Of a DNA stretch of 64,000 bases, positions 29,166 through 36,079 are shown piece by piece (the first letter of the stretch is position 1; the number at the start of each line of letters is the position of its first letter). This DNA is from a virus: IMG/VR virus record IMGVR_UViG_3300013004_000043, positions 1 to 64,000 of that record, one strand, 5' to 3'. Under the pieces are notes generated by a model that was given only the letters and a program-made list of their open reading frames with translations, ran no database searches and was not told the origin of the DNA. The translations under genes and the position numbers were made by a program.

Positions 29166-29534
29166 TTAAGGTGTTTTAATACGCCGCCGTAGCCATCGCC
29201 GTAGCCGTAGCCGTAGCCGTTGCCGTAGCCCCAGCCGTATCCGTCGCCGATATGTCTCAACGCTATACTTGCCTACAGCATAGCTCACAAGAGATGTAGG
29301 TTGCCAATCGAGGCTAGCATAACTAAAATATTCATCACCTTTTTTGACCGTTTCACCTTCGTTTAAAAACCGATAGTCGTCGCCAACAACCCGCTTTGTC
29401 GTAAGCTTGGTTCTACACCGACTTTCCGTTTTTACTTCGGAGCATGCTGCTAAAGCCGAAACCTTTGCAGCTGCTATTTTCGATGGCTTGGCGACATTGT
29501 AACTACCACCAAGCTTTCGCACTATTCTCGGCAT
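29166..29534 (-). CDS. Unrecognised protein with Arg/Leu repeat tail (122 aa)
   Basis: Residues 1-95 look normal: a basic N-terminus, then DDYRFLNEGETVKKGDEYFSYASLDW and a VETYRR motif of the type that ends small phage beta domains. After this the frame enters a hexanucleotide repeat and reads RLGLRQRLRLRLRRWLRRR to the stop, which is unlikely to be native. Another frame reads the same repeat as Gly-Tyr repeats. A frameshift at the repeat is possible. AGGTG precedes the ATG. Confidence 0.6.
   Translation of the reverse strand: MPRIVRKLGGSYNVAKPSKIAAAKVSALAACSEVKTESRCRTKLTTKRVVGDDYRFLNEGETVKKGDEYFSYASLDWQPTSLVSYAVGKYSVETYRRRIRLGLRQRLRLRLRRWLRRRIKTP
29182..29252. repeat. Hexanucleotide microsatellite GCCGTA
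   Basis: About eleven imperfect tandem copies of GCCGTA fill roughly 70 nt. In one minus-strand frame they encode Gly-Tyr/Gly-Asn/Gly-Trp dipeptides, in another Arg/Leu. Copy-number change would not alter the frame because the unit is six nt. Confidence 0.85.
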
Positions 29535-29538
29535 GATT

Positions 29539-29859
29539 TCACCTGAAAAAAGTCCAGCCTTGACCTGGTAAAGCTTCTAACACGCGTTCTTTTGCTTCGG
29601 TTCGACTACCAGCCCTAACAAAAACACGTATTTGGTTTTCATTGGCTGTATCGTCCGGTGAAAAAGCACAATACAGATTCGCAGGGCCACCCCAGTAAGC
29701 TCCACCGACATCGTAACAAGCGTCTTGAAATTGCACTTTCTGCAAGTGCAGTTTCTCTGGATCACCTTCAACCCAGTTTCTACGCCCCATATCGGCTCCC
29801 CAGCTCGAGTAACCTTTGTTAACAGGGAGTGCTAGAATTTTGTTGATACTTGCTGTCAT
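29539..29859 (-). CDS. Unrecognised protein (106 aa)
   Basis: The start at the ATG of MTASINKILALPVNKG is behind AGAGGA; a longer frame overlaps the upstream gene more. The protein has aromatic and Gly-rich stretches (FQDACYDVGGAYWGGPANLYCAF) and a strand-helix-strand end (IRVFVRAGSRTEAKERVLEAL). Unknown function. Confidence 0.65.
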   Translation of the reverse strand: MTASINKILALPVNKGYSSWGADMGRRNWVEGDPEKLHLQKVQFQDACYDVGGAYWGGPANLYCAFSPDDTANENQIRVFVRAGSRTEAKERVLEALPGQGWTFFR

Positions 29860-30178
29860 CTGAAGATAATCCTCTATACTCAGGTCGCCTAATTCCGTAT
29901 TTAAGAACAACAACGCTGTTGTCTTTCATTCGAACGTAGTTGTGATATTGCCTACAGAAAACCATCTTTTGATAGTCATACGAGTTGCGTATGCCGCGTT
30001 TTCGCCATTCGTTTTTAATGGCTGCGTCAACATACTCGTCATTGAAACCAAAAGCGGCCACTTCTTCCGGGTCGATGCCGTGGGTTTTGACTTCTTCCCA
30101 CATGTTTAAAACCAGAAGCAAGTGTTGTTGTTCTTCTGTTTTAGATCGCATCGAATCAATTATTTGATTAGCTGACAT
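29819..30178 (-). CDS. Unrecognised protein (119 aa)
   Basis: A helical N-terminal half (IDSMRSKTEEQQHLLLVLNMW), then FGFNDEYVDAAIKNEWRKRGI and a basic Tyr-rich C-terminus. ATG of MSANQII is chosen, with GGGTAA in front. It overlaps the next gene by 41 nt. Unknown function. Confidence 0.65.
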   Translation of the reverse strand: MSANQIIDSMRSKTEEQQHLLLVLNMWEEVKTHGIDPEEVAAFGFNDEYVDAAIKNEWRKRGIRNSYDYQKMVFCRQYHNYVRMKDNSVVVLKYGIRRPEYRGLSSDDSKYQQNSSTPC

Positions 30179-30182
30179 GTTG

Positions 30183-30329
30183 TTACCCAATTACAAAACA
30201 AAGAACAACACCTACGCATAAACCAAGAAACAAAACAGCTGCCGTAATAGCAAAAAATTCAAAGCTATTGGACGCTTTTTGCTGATCTTTATAGTCAAGT
30301 TCATCCTCAATGTCCTGTAGCGATTTCAT
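30183..30329 (-). CDS. Small tail-anchored membrane protein (48 aa)
   Basis: MKSLQDIEDELDYKDQQKAS is an acidic soluble start, followed by one hydrophobic span (FEFFAITAAVLFLGLCVGVVL) to the C-terminus. AAGGAAAAG precedes the ATG at 30329, and the gene overlaps the end of the previous one by 23 nt. Unknown function. Confidence 0.65.
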   Translation of the reverse strand: MKSLQDIEDELDYKDQQKASNSFEFFAITAAVLFLGLCVGVVLCFVIG

Positions 30330-30738
30330 GCTTTTCCTTTTTATCTTTCGGAATCGTGAGATTGTATCGGCGTGCCGCCTCAATGTAATGATAACGCAAA
30401 TGCTCTACTGGTCGATTCCAACCGTCAGTAAAGGCATCTACGAGATCGTCGTGTAACATAGCCTGAAAGTCGTCTAAACTAGAGCGAAAGCGACCAACAA
30501 CGTCTTGGTCGAAAAGTTCACAAAAATCGTTCTCTCTAACAACTTGGCCAAAAGACATTTCTTTACTTTTTAGTTTCTCAGCAACATCGTCTGGTAGAGA
30601 TAAACCAATTGCACAGCGTCGTCCACACGGCGTTAAATACCAGCAACGACCGTCACGGAATGCTGGATTTTTTTTCTCTATAACAAAAGCCTGCCACGCT
30701 TTGTCAAATATCGATTGCAAAGTAATCTTTTCAATCAT
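30307..30738 (-). CDS. Tandem paralogue 1, unrecognised (143 aa)
   Basis: It is clearly homologous to its neighbour at 30740-31153: both begin with IEKITLQ/DEKITLQ and IFDKAWQAF and continue with GRRCA(I/V)GL(S/A)LPD, MSFG, DDFQAMLHDDL or a matching motif, and a final LTIP. The conserved pattern Cys-x3-Gly-Arg-Arg-Cys-Ala suggests a shared structural site. GGAGAATAAA precedes the ATG. Similar proteins occur in other phages as far as I recall, without function. Confidence 0.75.
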   Translation of the reverse strand: MIEKITLQSIFDKAWQAFVIEKKNPAFRDGRCWYLTPCGRRCAIGLSLPDDVAEKLKSKEMSFGQVVRENDFCELFDQDVVGRFRSSLDDFQAMLHDDLVDAFTDGWNRPVEHLRYHYIEAARRYNLTIPKDKKEKHEIATGH

Positions 30739-30739
30739 T

Positions 30740-31153
30740 TTATTCTCCTGGAATTGTAAGTCCATACGCTACAGCTACGTCTTTGTATCTTTCTTTAAGC
30801 TCGTATGTCGAATATTTCCAAACGCCTTTTTCTTGTAATTCATCGTGCAATTTACTTTGAAAATTAGTCAGTAAATCTTCAGCCAGAGTTGTAACACTAT
30901 CATCGAAAATATATCGATAATGTTCGTATTTGTGTGCAAGACAGCCGAAACTCACCATTTTACCCGCTAAAGCTGTGACAACTGAATCCGGCAAAGCTAA
31001 GCCTACGGCACAACGCCGCCCATCTTCGGTCGAGTAGCGACAAATATATCTGCCTTCGTCCGCGTCAAATTCAGCCGCAGGGGGCCTGTCTTCAACAATA
31101 AAAGCCTGCCATGCTTTGTCAAATATCATTTGTAGCGTAATCTTTTCGTCCAA
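30740..31153 (-). CDS. Tandem paralogue 2, unrecognised (137 aa)
   Basis: Homologue of 30307-30738 from a local gene duplication, with the same start (KITLQMIFDKAWQAF), the DGRRCAVGLALPD core (about residues 44-56), FQSKLHDEL and a final AYGLTIPG. It carries an insertion of acidic residues near position 25. The genes are separated by one nt. Function unknown. Beyond it, 31154-31311 holds no supported gene. Confidence 0.75.
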   Translation of the reverse strand: MDEKITLQMIFDKAWQAFIVEDRPPAAEFDADEGRYICRYSTEDGRRCAVGLALPDSVVTALAGKMVSFGCLAHKYEHYRYIFDDSVTTLAEDLLTNFQSKLHDELQEKGVWKYSTYELKERYKDVAVAYGLTIPGE

Positions 31154-31311
31154 CGTAAGCCTCCTGCGGCCTCAAAGCCGCGTATCAATTAAAAGAAACA
31201 GGGTAGGGTTGTCGTCGGCTCTCAGTATCTCAAGATGCCGATAACGAATTCTAACTGCAATTCGACGGATTTTCATCGTCGTAGCTGTGTCGAAAAACGC
31301 TATAAACCTTT

Positions 31312-31635
31312 CTACCACTCGTAGACATCCAAAGACACACAAACATTGGCGTCACAATCAAACCAAACGTAATCAAATTCAAGTTGCTTGGCTGCCCACA
31401 GTATCTTAGAAACATGCGGGTGACATTCTTCAAGCTCTGAATCACTAACACTGAACAGAAAGCCGTAATTGTTTTCCATGGTGCACTTACCGGCACACCA
31501 CTGAGCAGCTTCCGAAGTGAGATGAGCTGTACTTAGCTCCAAAACTCGAGGGGTATCTAACCCCTCGAGATCGATTTTAACGTCAGACAATCGGTACTCA
31601 CGATCTGGCACCCGGTAAAACGCTGTAAACATCAT
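31312..31635 (-). CDS. DUF5983-like protein (107 aa)
   Basis: The sequence contains LELSTAHLTSEAAQWCAGK, then a Cys/Met-rich turn, YGFLFSVSD, HPHVSKILWAAKQLEFDYVWFDCDANV and a short end. The STAHLT start and the WFDCDA end recall the uncharacterised DUF5983 family. No clear ribosome site is seen, and the start overlaps the end of a PhoH-like remnant by 38 nt. Unknown function. Confidence 0.65.
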   Translation of the reverse strand: MMFTAFYRVPDREYRLSDVKIDLEGLDTPRVLELSTAHLTSEAAQWCAGKCTMENNYGFLFSVSDSELEECHPHVSKILWAAKQLEFDYVWFDCDANVCVSLDVYEW

Positions 31636-31831
31636 TGATAACAGGGTGCCGCATGTTATCCGAGAAGTTGAAATACTGTATACCAACAGAATCAAGCTGG
31701 CTTACACAATCTAGAAAGAGCGGAAACTCGCCTGTTCTTCGCGTGTCCTGCGTAGGGTCACCACACAGAATCATTTTAGAAGTTTTACCCAATCGCGAAA
31801 AGCCTGCGTTTGTTGCCGGTTTAAACAGCTA
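31598..31831 (-). pseudogene. C-terminal remnant of a PhoH-like ATPase
   Basis: About 77 codons read ATNAGFSRLGKTSKMILCGDPTQ, then FPLFLDCVSQLDSVGIQYFNF and SDNMRHPVINDVYSVLPG. This is the C-terminal third of a PhoH-like ATPase (sensor region SKMxxxGDxxQ and the D/N-x-x-RHPxV segment). The P-loop and Walker B parts are missing. The frame has no ATG before it and is continuous with the zinc-ribbon gene at 31829-32056 except for one TAG. It is best read as a truncated gene. Confidence 0.7.
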
Positions 31832-32056
31832 GTAGTCGTAACGGTTTAACTTAAGCCTGTAAAAGGTTCTTGCTCCCCAGTTTTGTAAATTATCAGGCTT
31901 GTTGCTTCGACAAGTATTACAACTGTCGTAAAATTCGTTAGGCTTTTGGCTGGTTTTTCTAAAACTGGCCAAGAGCACCTCGCGATTACAAGTATTGCAT
32001 TTTTTTGTTTCAGCGTCGTTTGCAAAGGTAGACGAGCTATCTTTTGTTTCTAGCAT
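31829..32056 (-). CDS. Zinc-ribbon protein (75 aa)
   Basis: Two CxxC pairs, KKCNTCNREVLLASF and FYDSCNTCRSN (about residues 19-50), form a zinc ribbon of the type often seen at the start of phage HNH/endonuclease VII-like proteins; no nuclease motif follows. The stop is a TAG in the same frame as the PhoH-like remnant. Possibly a nuclease-associated insertion that broke the PhoH gene; that is inference. Confidence 0.65.
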   Translation of the reverse strand: MLETKDSSSTFANDAETKKCNTCNREVLLASFRKTSQKPNEFYDSCNTCRSNKPDNLQNWGARTFYRLKLNRYDY

Positions 32057-32268
32057 GCTTCAGCTTCTTTCTGCATATCAAAAAACATACCTTCAACAGC
32101 TGCACCTAAAAACCAAGGGTCTTCCAGGTTTGCTTTTGAGGGTAACAAGACGCGAGCATTTCGCTTGCCGTCGCTGTTAACCCAATAAACTCTCAATGAA
32201 ACCCCTAGCTTGTCTTTCACAAGTTCTACTTTAGAATTTCTAGGTAGGTTTGACAGAATAAATGACAT
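32050..32268 (-). CDS. Unrecognised small protein (72 aa)
   Basis: Small protein with strands around SKVELVKDKLGVSLRVYWVN and KRNARVLLPSKANLEDPW, ending in an acidic helix. It overlaps the zinc-ribbon gene by 7 nt. Ribosome site weak. Unknown function. Confidence 0.6.
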   Translation of the reverse strand: MSFILSNLPRNSKVELVKDKLGVSLRVYWVNSDGKRNARVLLPSKANLEDPWFLGAAVEGMFFDMQKEAEAC

Positions 32269-32279
32269 GCTGTGCTTTC

Positions 32280-32639
32280 TTAGACTTCAACCAATTTGCA
32301 ACGTGATTCCCATGCGTAGTACTGAGCTGAAATAGCTGCAGGCGTGCGTTTAAATCGCGTTGAAAGCTCCCTGGCCGTAGTCTGCGTAAATCTAATTTGC
32401 CGCATAAACATTCGCTTGAATTCTTTGTAAAGCAAACGCTTTTCAACTACCGTCCAATGTAGGTTAGACTTAGGTGGATTCCTTCTTGCCGCACGCTTGT
32501 CAGAGCTAGCAACCAGTACATCGCCAGACTCCAAACTTACTTTAAGTATGGCGTAGATCAGTCTTTTTGTTTCCAAATCAGAATCAAGCACAGGTGCCGC
32601 GATACGTTCAAACTTCTTACTGTGTAACTTCTTAAGCAT
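32280..32639 (-). CDS. Basic protein, possible SANT/Myb-like DNA-binding (119 aa)
   Basis: The start is the ATG of MLKKLHSKKFERI with GGAG upstream; the longer frame runs into a terminator. A C-terminal helical segment HWTVVEKRLLYKEFKRMF... TQTTARELSTRFKRTPAAISAQYYAW (about residues 62-109) has the spacing of a Myb/SANT or helix-turn-helix unit used by phage regulators. It is the first gene after a terminator, so it could be a regulator. The assignment is by pattern only. Confidence 0.6.
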   Translation of the reverse strand: MLKKLHSKKFERIAAPVLDSDLETKRLIYAILKVSLESGDVLVASSDKRAARRNPPKSNLHWTVVEKRLLYKEFKRMFMRQIRFTQTTARELSTRFKRTPAAISAQYYAWESRCKLVEV

Positions 32640-32650
32640 GTTTAACTCCA

Positions 32651-32675
32651 TAAAAAAAGACACCTTTCGGTGTCT
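32651..32675 (-). terminator. Intrinsic terminator
   Basis: A perfect 7-bp stem AGACACC/GGTGTCT (32658-32664 with 32669-32675) with loop TTTC/GAAA is followed on the minus strand by seven T. It ends the transcript of 32700-33116. Confidence 0.92.
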
Positions 32676-32699
32676 AAATTGAAACAAATGTTGATAAGC

Positions 32700-33116
32700 C
32701 TATTGGCTACGTTTGAAGCAAAAGTTAGCGTACTTCTGCTCTCGACTGATGCATACAGGTCTGTAACAGACTACAGAAAACTCGTCAGTTTCTATTGTCA
32801 TGTTGTGAGTGTTGCCGAGTTTTGTAAAATTATCCTGTAGGCTGCGGAGAGCCGACGCATCTTTCTCGGAAGCAGTTGTAGCCGCTGCGAATTCCAAGCA
32901 GAAGTAGTTAGGTAAAGCATCACCCTGTATCTGCAAAAACACTAAATCTGCTTTTAAGCTGAACTCTTCAACTTCGCCAGTGTTGAAATAGATTGTGACT
33001 TTTTCAGGTCTCTCGACTGACCTAAACCTGATAGGCCAGAAGTCATACGTGGGTTTTACTTTTTTGATTGGGGCTACCGCGACTTTTTTCTCAACCTGAA
33101 TTGGCTCTGTTATCAT
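32700..33116 (-). CDS. Unrecognised protein (138 aa)
   Basis: A Lys/Pro/Val-rich start (VEKKVAVAPIKKVKPTYDFW) is followed by a beta-rich domain (VTIYFNTGEVEEFSLKADLVFL, TIETDEFSVVCYRPVC). AAGGAAGG precedes the ATG. It is the last gene of its transcript. Unknown function. Confidence 0.75.
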   Translation of the reverse strand: MITEPIQVEKKVAVAPIKKVKPTYDFWPIRFRSVERPEKVTIYFNTGEVEEFSLKADLVFLQIQGDALPNYFCLEFAAATTASEKDASALRSLQDNFTKLGNTHNMTIETDEFSVVCYRPVCISREQKYANFCFKRSQ

Positions 33117-33129
33117 AACCTTCCTTAGC

Positions 33130-33327
33130 CTACTTGCTTGACCTTCCCATTGTTATATTAGACTGTAAGCGTATCTCTTTGTTGTTAAACGTCCAGCATT
33201 CGCCGGTTTCGTCTACAAAAACTACCCACAGAAGATCGTGTTCTTGCGAGTAGTCTATAACAAAATGAGCAAAACCTTTACCCTTAGGCGTATCCAGCGG
33301 TAGGGGCGTGTGCAGCTGGCGTATCAT
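33130..33327 (-). CDS. Unrecognised small beta protein (65 aa)
   Basis: Strand-rich small protein (FAHFVIDYSQEHDLLWVVFVDETGECWTF) with a basic end. It looks like a three-strand sheet. Its start overlaps the stop of the upstream gene by 4 nt; no clear ribosome site. Unknown function. Confidence 0.65.
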   Translation of the reverse strand: MIRQLHTPLPLDTPKGKGFAHFVIDYSQEHDLLWVVFVDETGECWTFNNKEIRLQSNITMGRSSK

Positions 33328-33632
33328 TGTCGGTTTATTGAAACGCTGCTATCTGGATTTGCCATAGCCCCGTCACCGTAACTTCCACCAACACGGTCTG
33401 GAAAAACTTGAACTTGCTCAAAGTTAGTGAGTTTAATTCCGACGTTGTCCGGTATGGTAAAAATCTCTGCGGGACGATGCAGTTTCAAATAATTTCTTGC
33501 AAACTCTAGAAATTTCAAGACGTCACTAGAAAGAGGCTGTGAATAGGCATTCGCCAACGCAGCCAGCAAATCTTTGGGGTTTTGGCCGGGAGCAGGTGAA
33601 GTCAAAAATGAACCGGTAGAATTTTCCGCCAA
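33324..33632 (-). CDS. Unrecognised protein with TTG start (102 aa)
   Basis: The only nearby start is a TTG with GGAGG 10 nt upstream. Upstream of it the frame stays open through SESIVNFTTAFGGTPT back to the TAA of the gene at 33687-34262, so the two genes are in the same frame separated by a single stop. The protein contains a helical middle (LKFLEFARNYLKLHRPAEIF) and a Gly-rich end. Unknown function. Confidence 0.55.
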   Translation of the reverse strand: MAENSTGSFLTSPAPGQNPKDLLAALANAYSQPLSSDVLKFLEFARNYLKLHRPAEIFTIPDNVGIKLTNFEQVQVFPDRVGGSYGDGAMANPDSSVSINRQ

Positions 33633-33686
33633 GGTGGGGGTACCTCCAAACGCTGTAGTAAAATTGACGATCGACTCTGAAAAAAA

Positions 33687-34262
33687 TTAAAAATCAACTG
33701 TAGCAACTGTTTTTTCCAACTTTGACAGTTCCTTTACGTCCAGTTCTAACACGGTATCGAAAGATTTCAAGCGTTCTTCTGCCCTGTTAAGTGCAATATC
33801 TCTTATTTTTATTTCGATATCCGAAGGAATCAGATTGCAAGCATCTCTAATTGCTTTAACATCCTCGTCGTACGACGCTCTAACAAAAACTACGTTGTTA
33901 GAAAAAGGGCGAAACAAATCTAGATAAGGTGCTATCAAAACGTCTACAAACGCAATCGGATGAAACTTTGAGAACTCAGCCACAAACGCACGTAAGCGTT
34001 GCACGACATCCCGTGAGTAATACTGGATAAACTGCACAGGGTACGCCGTTTCGCCGGAGAATATCGAACCAAGAAGCGCTATAAGTTCTTTGTTCCTACA
34101 AGTTTCAACAAAAAAATCGTGTTCTATTCTGTTTTTGGTGTAAAGCTGTTTATCGTGTAGAAACCGGTAGCCCGCTCTACGCAAAATAGGTATAGCTTGG
34201 CTCAGGTCTGCACCCGGAGTTCCTGTAACTATCAAATTCTGCCCGCTAAAAGTTGTTTCCAT
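33687..34262 (-). CDS. Unrecognised alpha/beta protein of the glycosyltransferase cluster (191 aa)
   Basis: It starts with a strand and a GTPGADL loop (NLIVTGTPGADLSQAIPILRRAG, about residues 9-31) reminiscent of sulfotransferase or kinase nucleotide loops but without the P-loop lysine. It continues as alternating strands and helices (VDVLIAPYLDLFRPFSNNVVFVRA). Its start shares TAATG with the stop of the GT-B gene and AGGAG precedes it, so it is coupled to that gene. A role in surface sugar modification is inferred from context only. Confidence 0.7.
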   Translation of the reverse strand: METTFSGQNLIVTGTPGADLSQAIPILRRAGYRFLHDKQLYTKNRIEHDFFVETCRNKELIALLGSIFSGETAYPVQFIQYYSRDVVQRLRAFVAEFSKFHPIAFVDVLIAPYLDLFRPFSNNVVFVRASYDEDVKAIRDACNLIPSDIEIKIRDIALNRAEERLKSFDTVLELDVKELSKLEKTVATVDF

Positions 34263-35362
34263 TACGAGAGCTCCTGTGATAAAAACCTGGCAAATTCTTG
34301 TGCTTGCTTTTTGTGGTTGCTATAAGCGTTTTTCTGCAGCCCTTTCAAGCCAAGATCGTTCATGTTGATTGCTTGCGACAATGTCGTAGCCAAATCTTTA
34401 AAACAAACGATGCCCCTAGGATTGAACGTGTTAGAGACTACAGTGGGTACGAGCATCCCGGATAAACCACCAGATATGTAAGACCTTGCTGGTGGTATGT
34501 CGTGACATATAAGCGGTGTCCCACTCACCGCTAAATGCGGAATTAAGGCTCCGTGCTTAAATGAAGCACAGGCCAAATAAACCCAATCATGTAAGTAAGC
34601 CATCGCATGATACTGACTATACGGCATCACACCGGCAAGCACAACGCGATCCTTGAAGGAAAGTTTCAGCTGATTTAAACGGCTTTTGTGTACCTTAGGT
34701 AATGATTTTTCAAGCAAAAAGGTAACTTTAAGCGTTTCGTGTTTTTTAAGTAGGGCTTCGAAAGTGGAAATCAACTCGTTACCAATATCCTGCGAAAAGT
34801 CTGATCCTAGAAGCACCAGCATTTTCACCTTGTCCTTATCGACTTTTCCTTGCTTCGGTACAAGTAGCTTATCCGCCGAACAAAGCGTTGACCAATTTCG
34901 ATCAACTTCGAAATCTTTACACTCTGAGCTCAACCACAGAGCAGAATCTCGATTAAGACAAATAGCTTTAGAGTTAAGCAGCAATTCTCCAAACAGCACT
35001 TCCTTACTACACCAGCCTGGAAAATACACGTGGTTAAGAGTACTGGTTTTACCTAGATTTTCAATGTGCGAATCCAGTTCGCTGGCTCTTTCGGTGTTCT
35101 CACCTACGGATTTTGCCGTAAGAAAAGTAAGCCTGTCTGGATAAAACCAAAACGCGTGCGTTAGATTTTCGTAAAGCTTAAGGCTTTTGTTGCTGTCTCT
35201 AATAACACGGTCATCCCAATAGCAGTCTACGTTCCGTGCTACTGGCCCGTTAGATATGACTTTAACTGAATTGCCCAATCTAAGCATCCAATTTGCAAGC
35301 ATAACAGCCGCAAGCGTCGTGTCGTTATGCTTGTAATCTACGTAGATACCTACTTTTAGCAT
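34262..35362 (-). CDS. GT-B type glycosyltransferase (366 aa)
   Basis: A two-domain glycosyltransferase-like protein (GT4-like). The N-terminal Rossmann-like half begins MLKVGIYVDYKHNDTTLAAV with the helix LANWMLRLGNSVKVIS. The C-terminal half begins near residue 185 (KMLVLLGSDFSQDIGNE). It contains LKVTFLLEKS, VVLAGVMPYSQYHAMAYLHDWVYLA and HGALIPHLAVSGTPLICHD, which is the usual position of the nucleotide-sugar site, with a Gly-His-Pro pattern. It would transfer a sugar to DNA, a virion protein or a host surface structure; the acceptor is unknown. It lies in a row of sugar genes behind the portal. Confidence 0.8.
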   Translation of the reverse strand: MLKVGIYVDYKHNDTTLAAVMLANWMLRLGNSVKVISNGPVARNVDCYWDDRVIRDSNKSLKLYENLTHAFWFYPDRLTFLTAKSVGENTERASELDSHIENLGKTSTLNHVYFPGWCSKEVLFGELLLNSKAICLNRDSALWLSSECKDFEVDRNWSTLCSADKLLVPKQGKVDKDKVKMLVLLGSDFSQDIGNELISTFEALLKKHETLKVTFLLEKSLPKVHKSRLNQLKLSFKDRVVLAGVMPYSQYHAMAYLHDWVYLACASFKHGALIPHLAVSGTPLICHDIPPARSYISGGLSGMLVPTVVSNTFNPRGIVCFKDLATTLSQAINMNDLGLKGLQKNAYSNHKKQAQEFARFLSQELS

Positions 35363-35371
35363 GTTTGTTGT

Positions 35372-36079
35372 CTAGCTACCGTGTGATATAAAACAAAAAA
35401 ACGGCGAGTTTGCTCGGCAACCTGGAATGTGACCGTAAGGTATCTTTGTTTTCCAAGCAACGTAGTTAAAGCTAAGTTGATCTCTTAAGCTATGGTTGTC
35501 AAGCTCGTACCACCAATACTGGTCAAACTTTAAACTGGCGTTTGTGTTTTTGCGTACAACACAAGCCGTCTCGACCAACCCATTAAACGCAGGATAGTCC
35601 ATCTTACGGTAAAGCTCTATCTGTCTCTTCATCAGTTCGGGGTTATCTTTCTTTAGTCGCAAGCACGCGTGAAGCTCTTGATAAATGCAACTTCTCTGCG
35701 GATGCTTGAAAGAAAAAATGTCAACATTACGTGTTTTGTATACCGTAGCCTCGAGCAAATCGGACACAAACGTCTTAGCTGTTATTCGTTGCGACGCGTC
35801 CACCCAGATCGAAATATCTCCATGTTTAGTGATTATTCCAGGATGTAGTTTGTGCCAGCGAGCCGTTCGCGTTCTGCATAAAGAATGCTTCCAAGCTAGC
35901 GGTAAAACGTCCCACTCGACACCTTCGCTTGTTACAACCTTACCTCGGCCCGACGTCTGCTTATCTGAGAAAACGACATATCTTACACCCGGTTCTGGTA
36001 CATTAGCGGACGCAAAAAAAGTGCTGTCGAGCTTGTCGTAGCTGCCGGTTACACAGCTGTAAACGACGACATTAGTCAT
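35372..36079 (-). CDS. DUF616-like glycosyltransferase (235 aa)
   Basis: The sequence follows the DUF616 (TOD1/MUCI70-type) glycosyltransferase pattern: VVVYSCVTGSYDKLDS at the start, YVVFSDKQ, a basic CRTRTARWHKLHPG (about residues 68-81), then ISIWVDASQRI (the D-containing strand, near 93) and FKHPQRSCIYQELHACLRL. ATG at 36079 is chosen because it overlaps the stop of the GT2 gene (ATGACTAA). It probably acts with its neighbours on a common glycan. Confidence 0.8.
   Translation of the reverse strand: MTNVVVYSCVTGSYDKLDSTFFASANVPEPGVRYVVFSDKQTSGRGKVVTSEGVEWDVLPLAWKHSLCRTRTARWHKLHPGIITKHGDISIWVDASQRITAKTFVSDLLEATVYKTRNVDIFSFKHPQRSCIYQELHACLRLKKDNPELMKRQIELYRKMDYPAFNGLVETACVVRKNTNASLKFDQYWWYELDNHSLRDQLSFNYVAWKTKIPYGHIPGCRANSPFFCFISHGS

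Noticed and set aside
31251-31496. 81-residue minus-strand frame
   Set aside because: It lies inside the better-supported gene at 31312-31635 in another frame and has no ribosome site.
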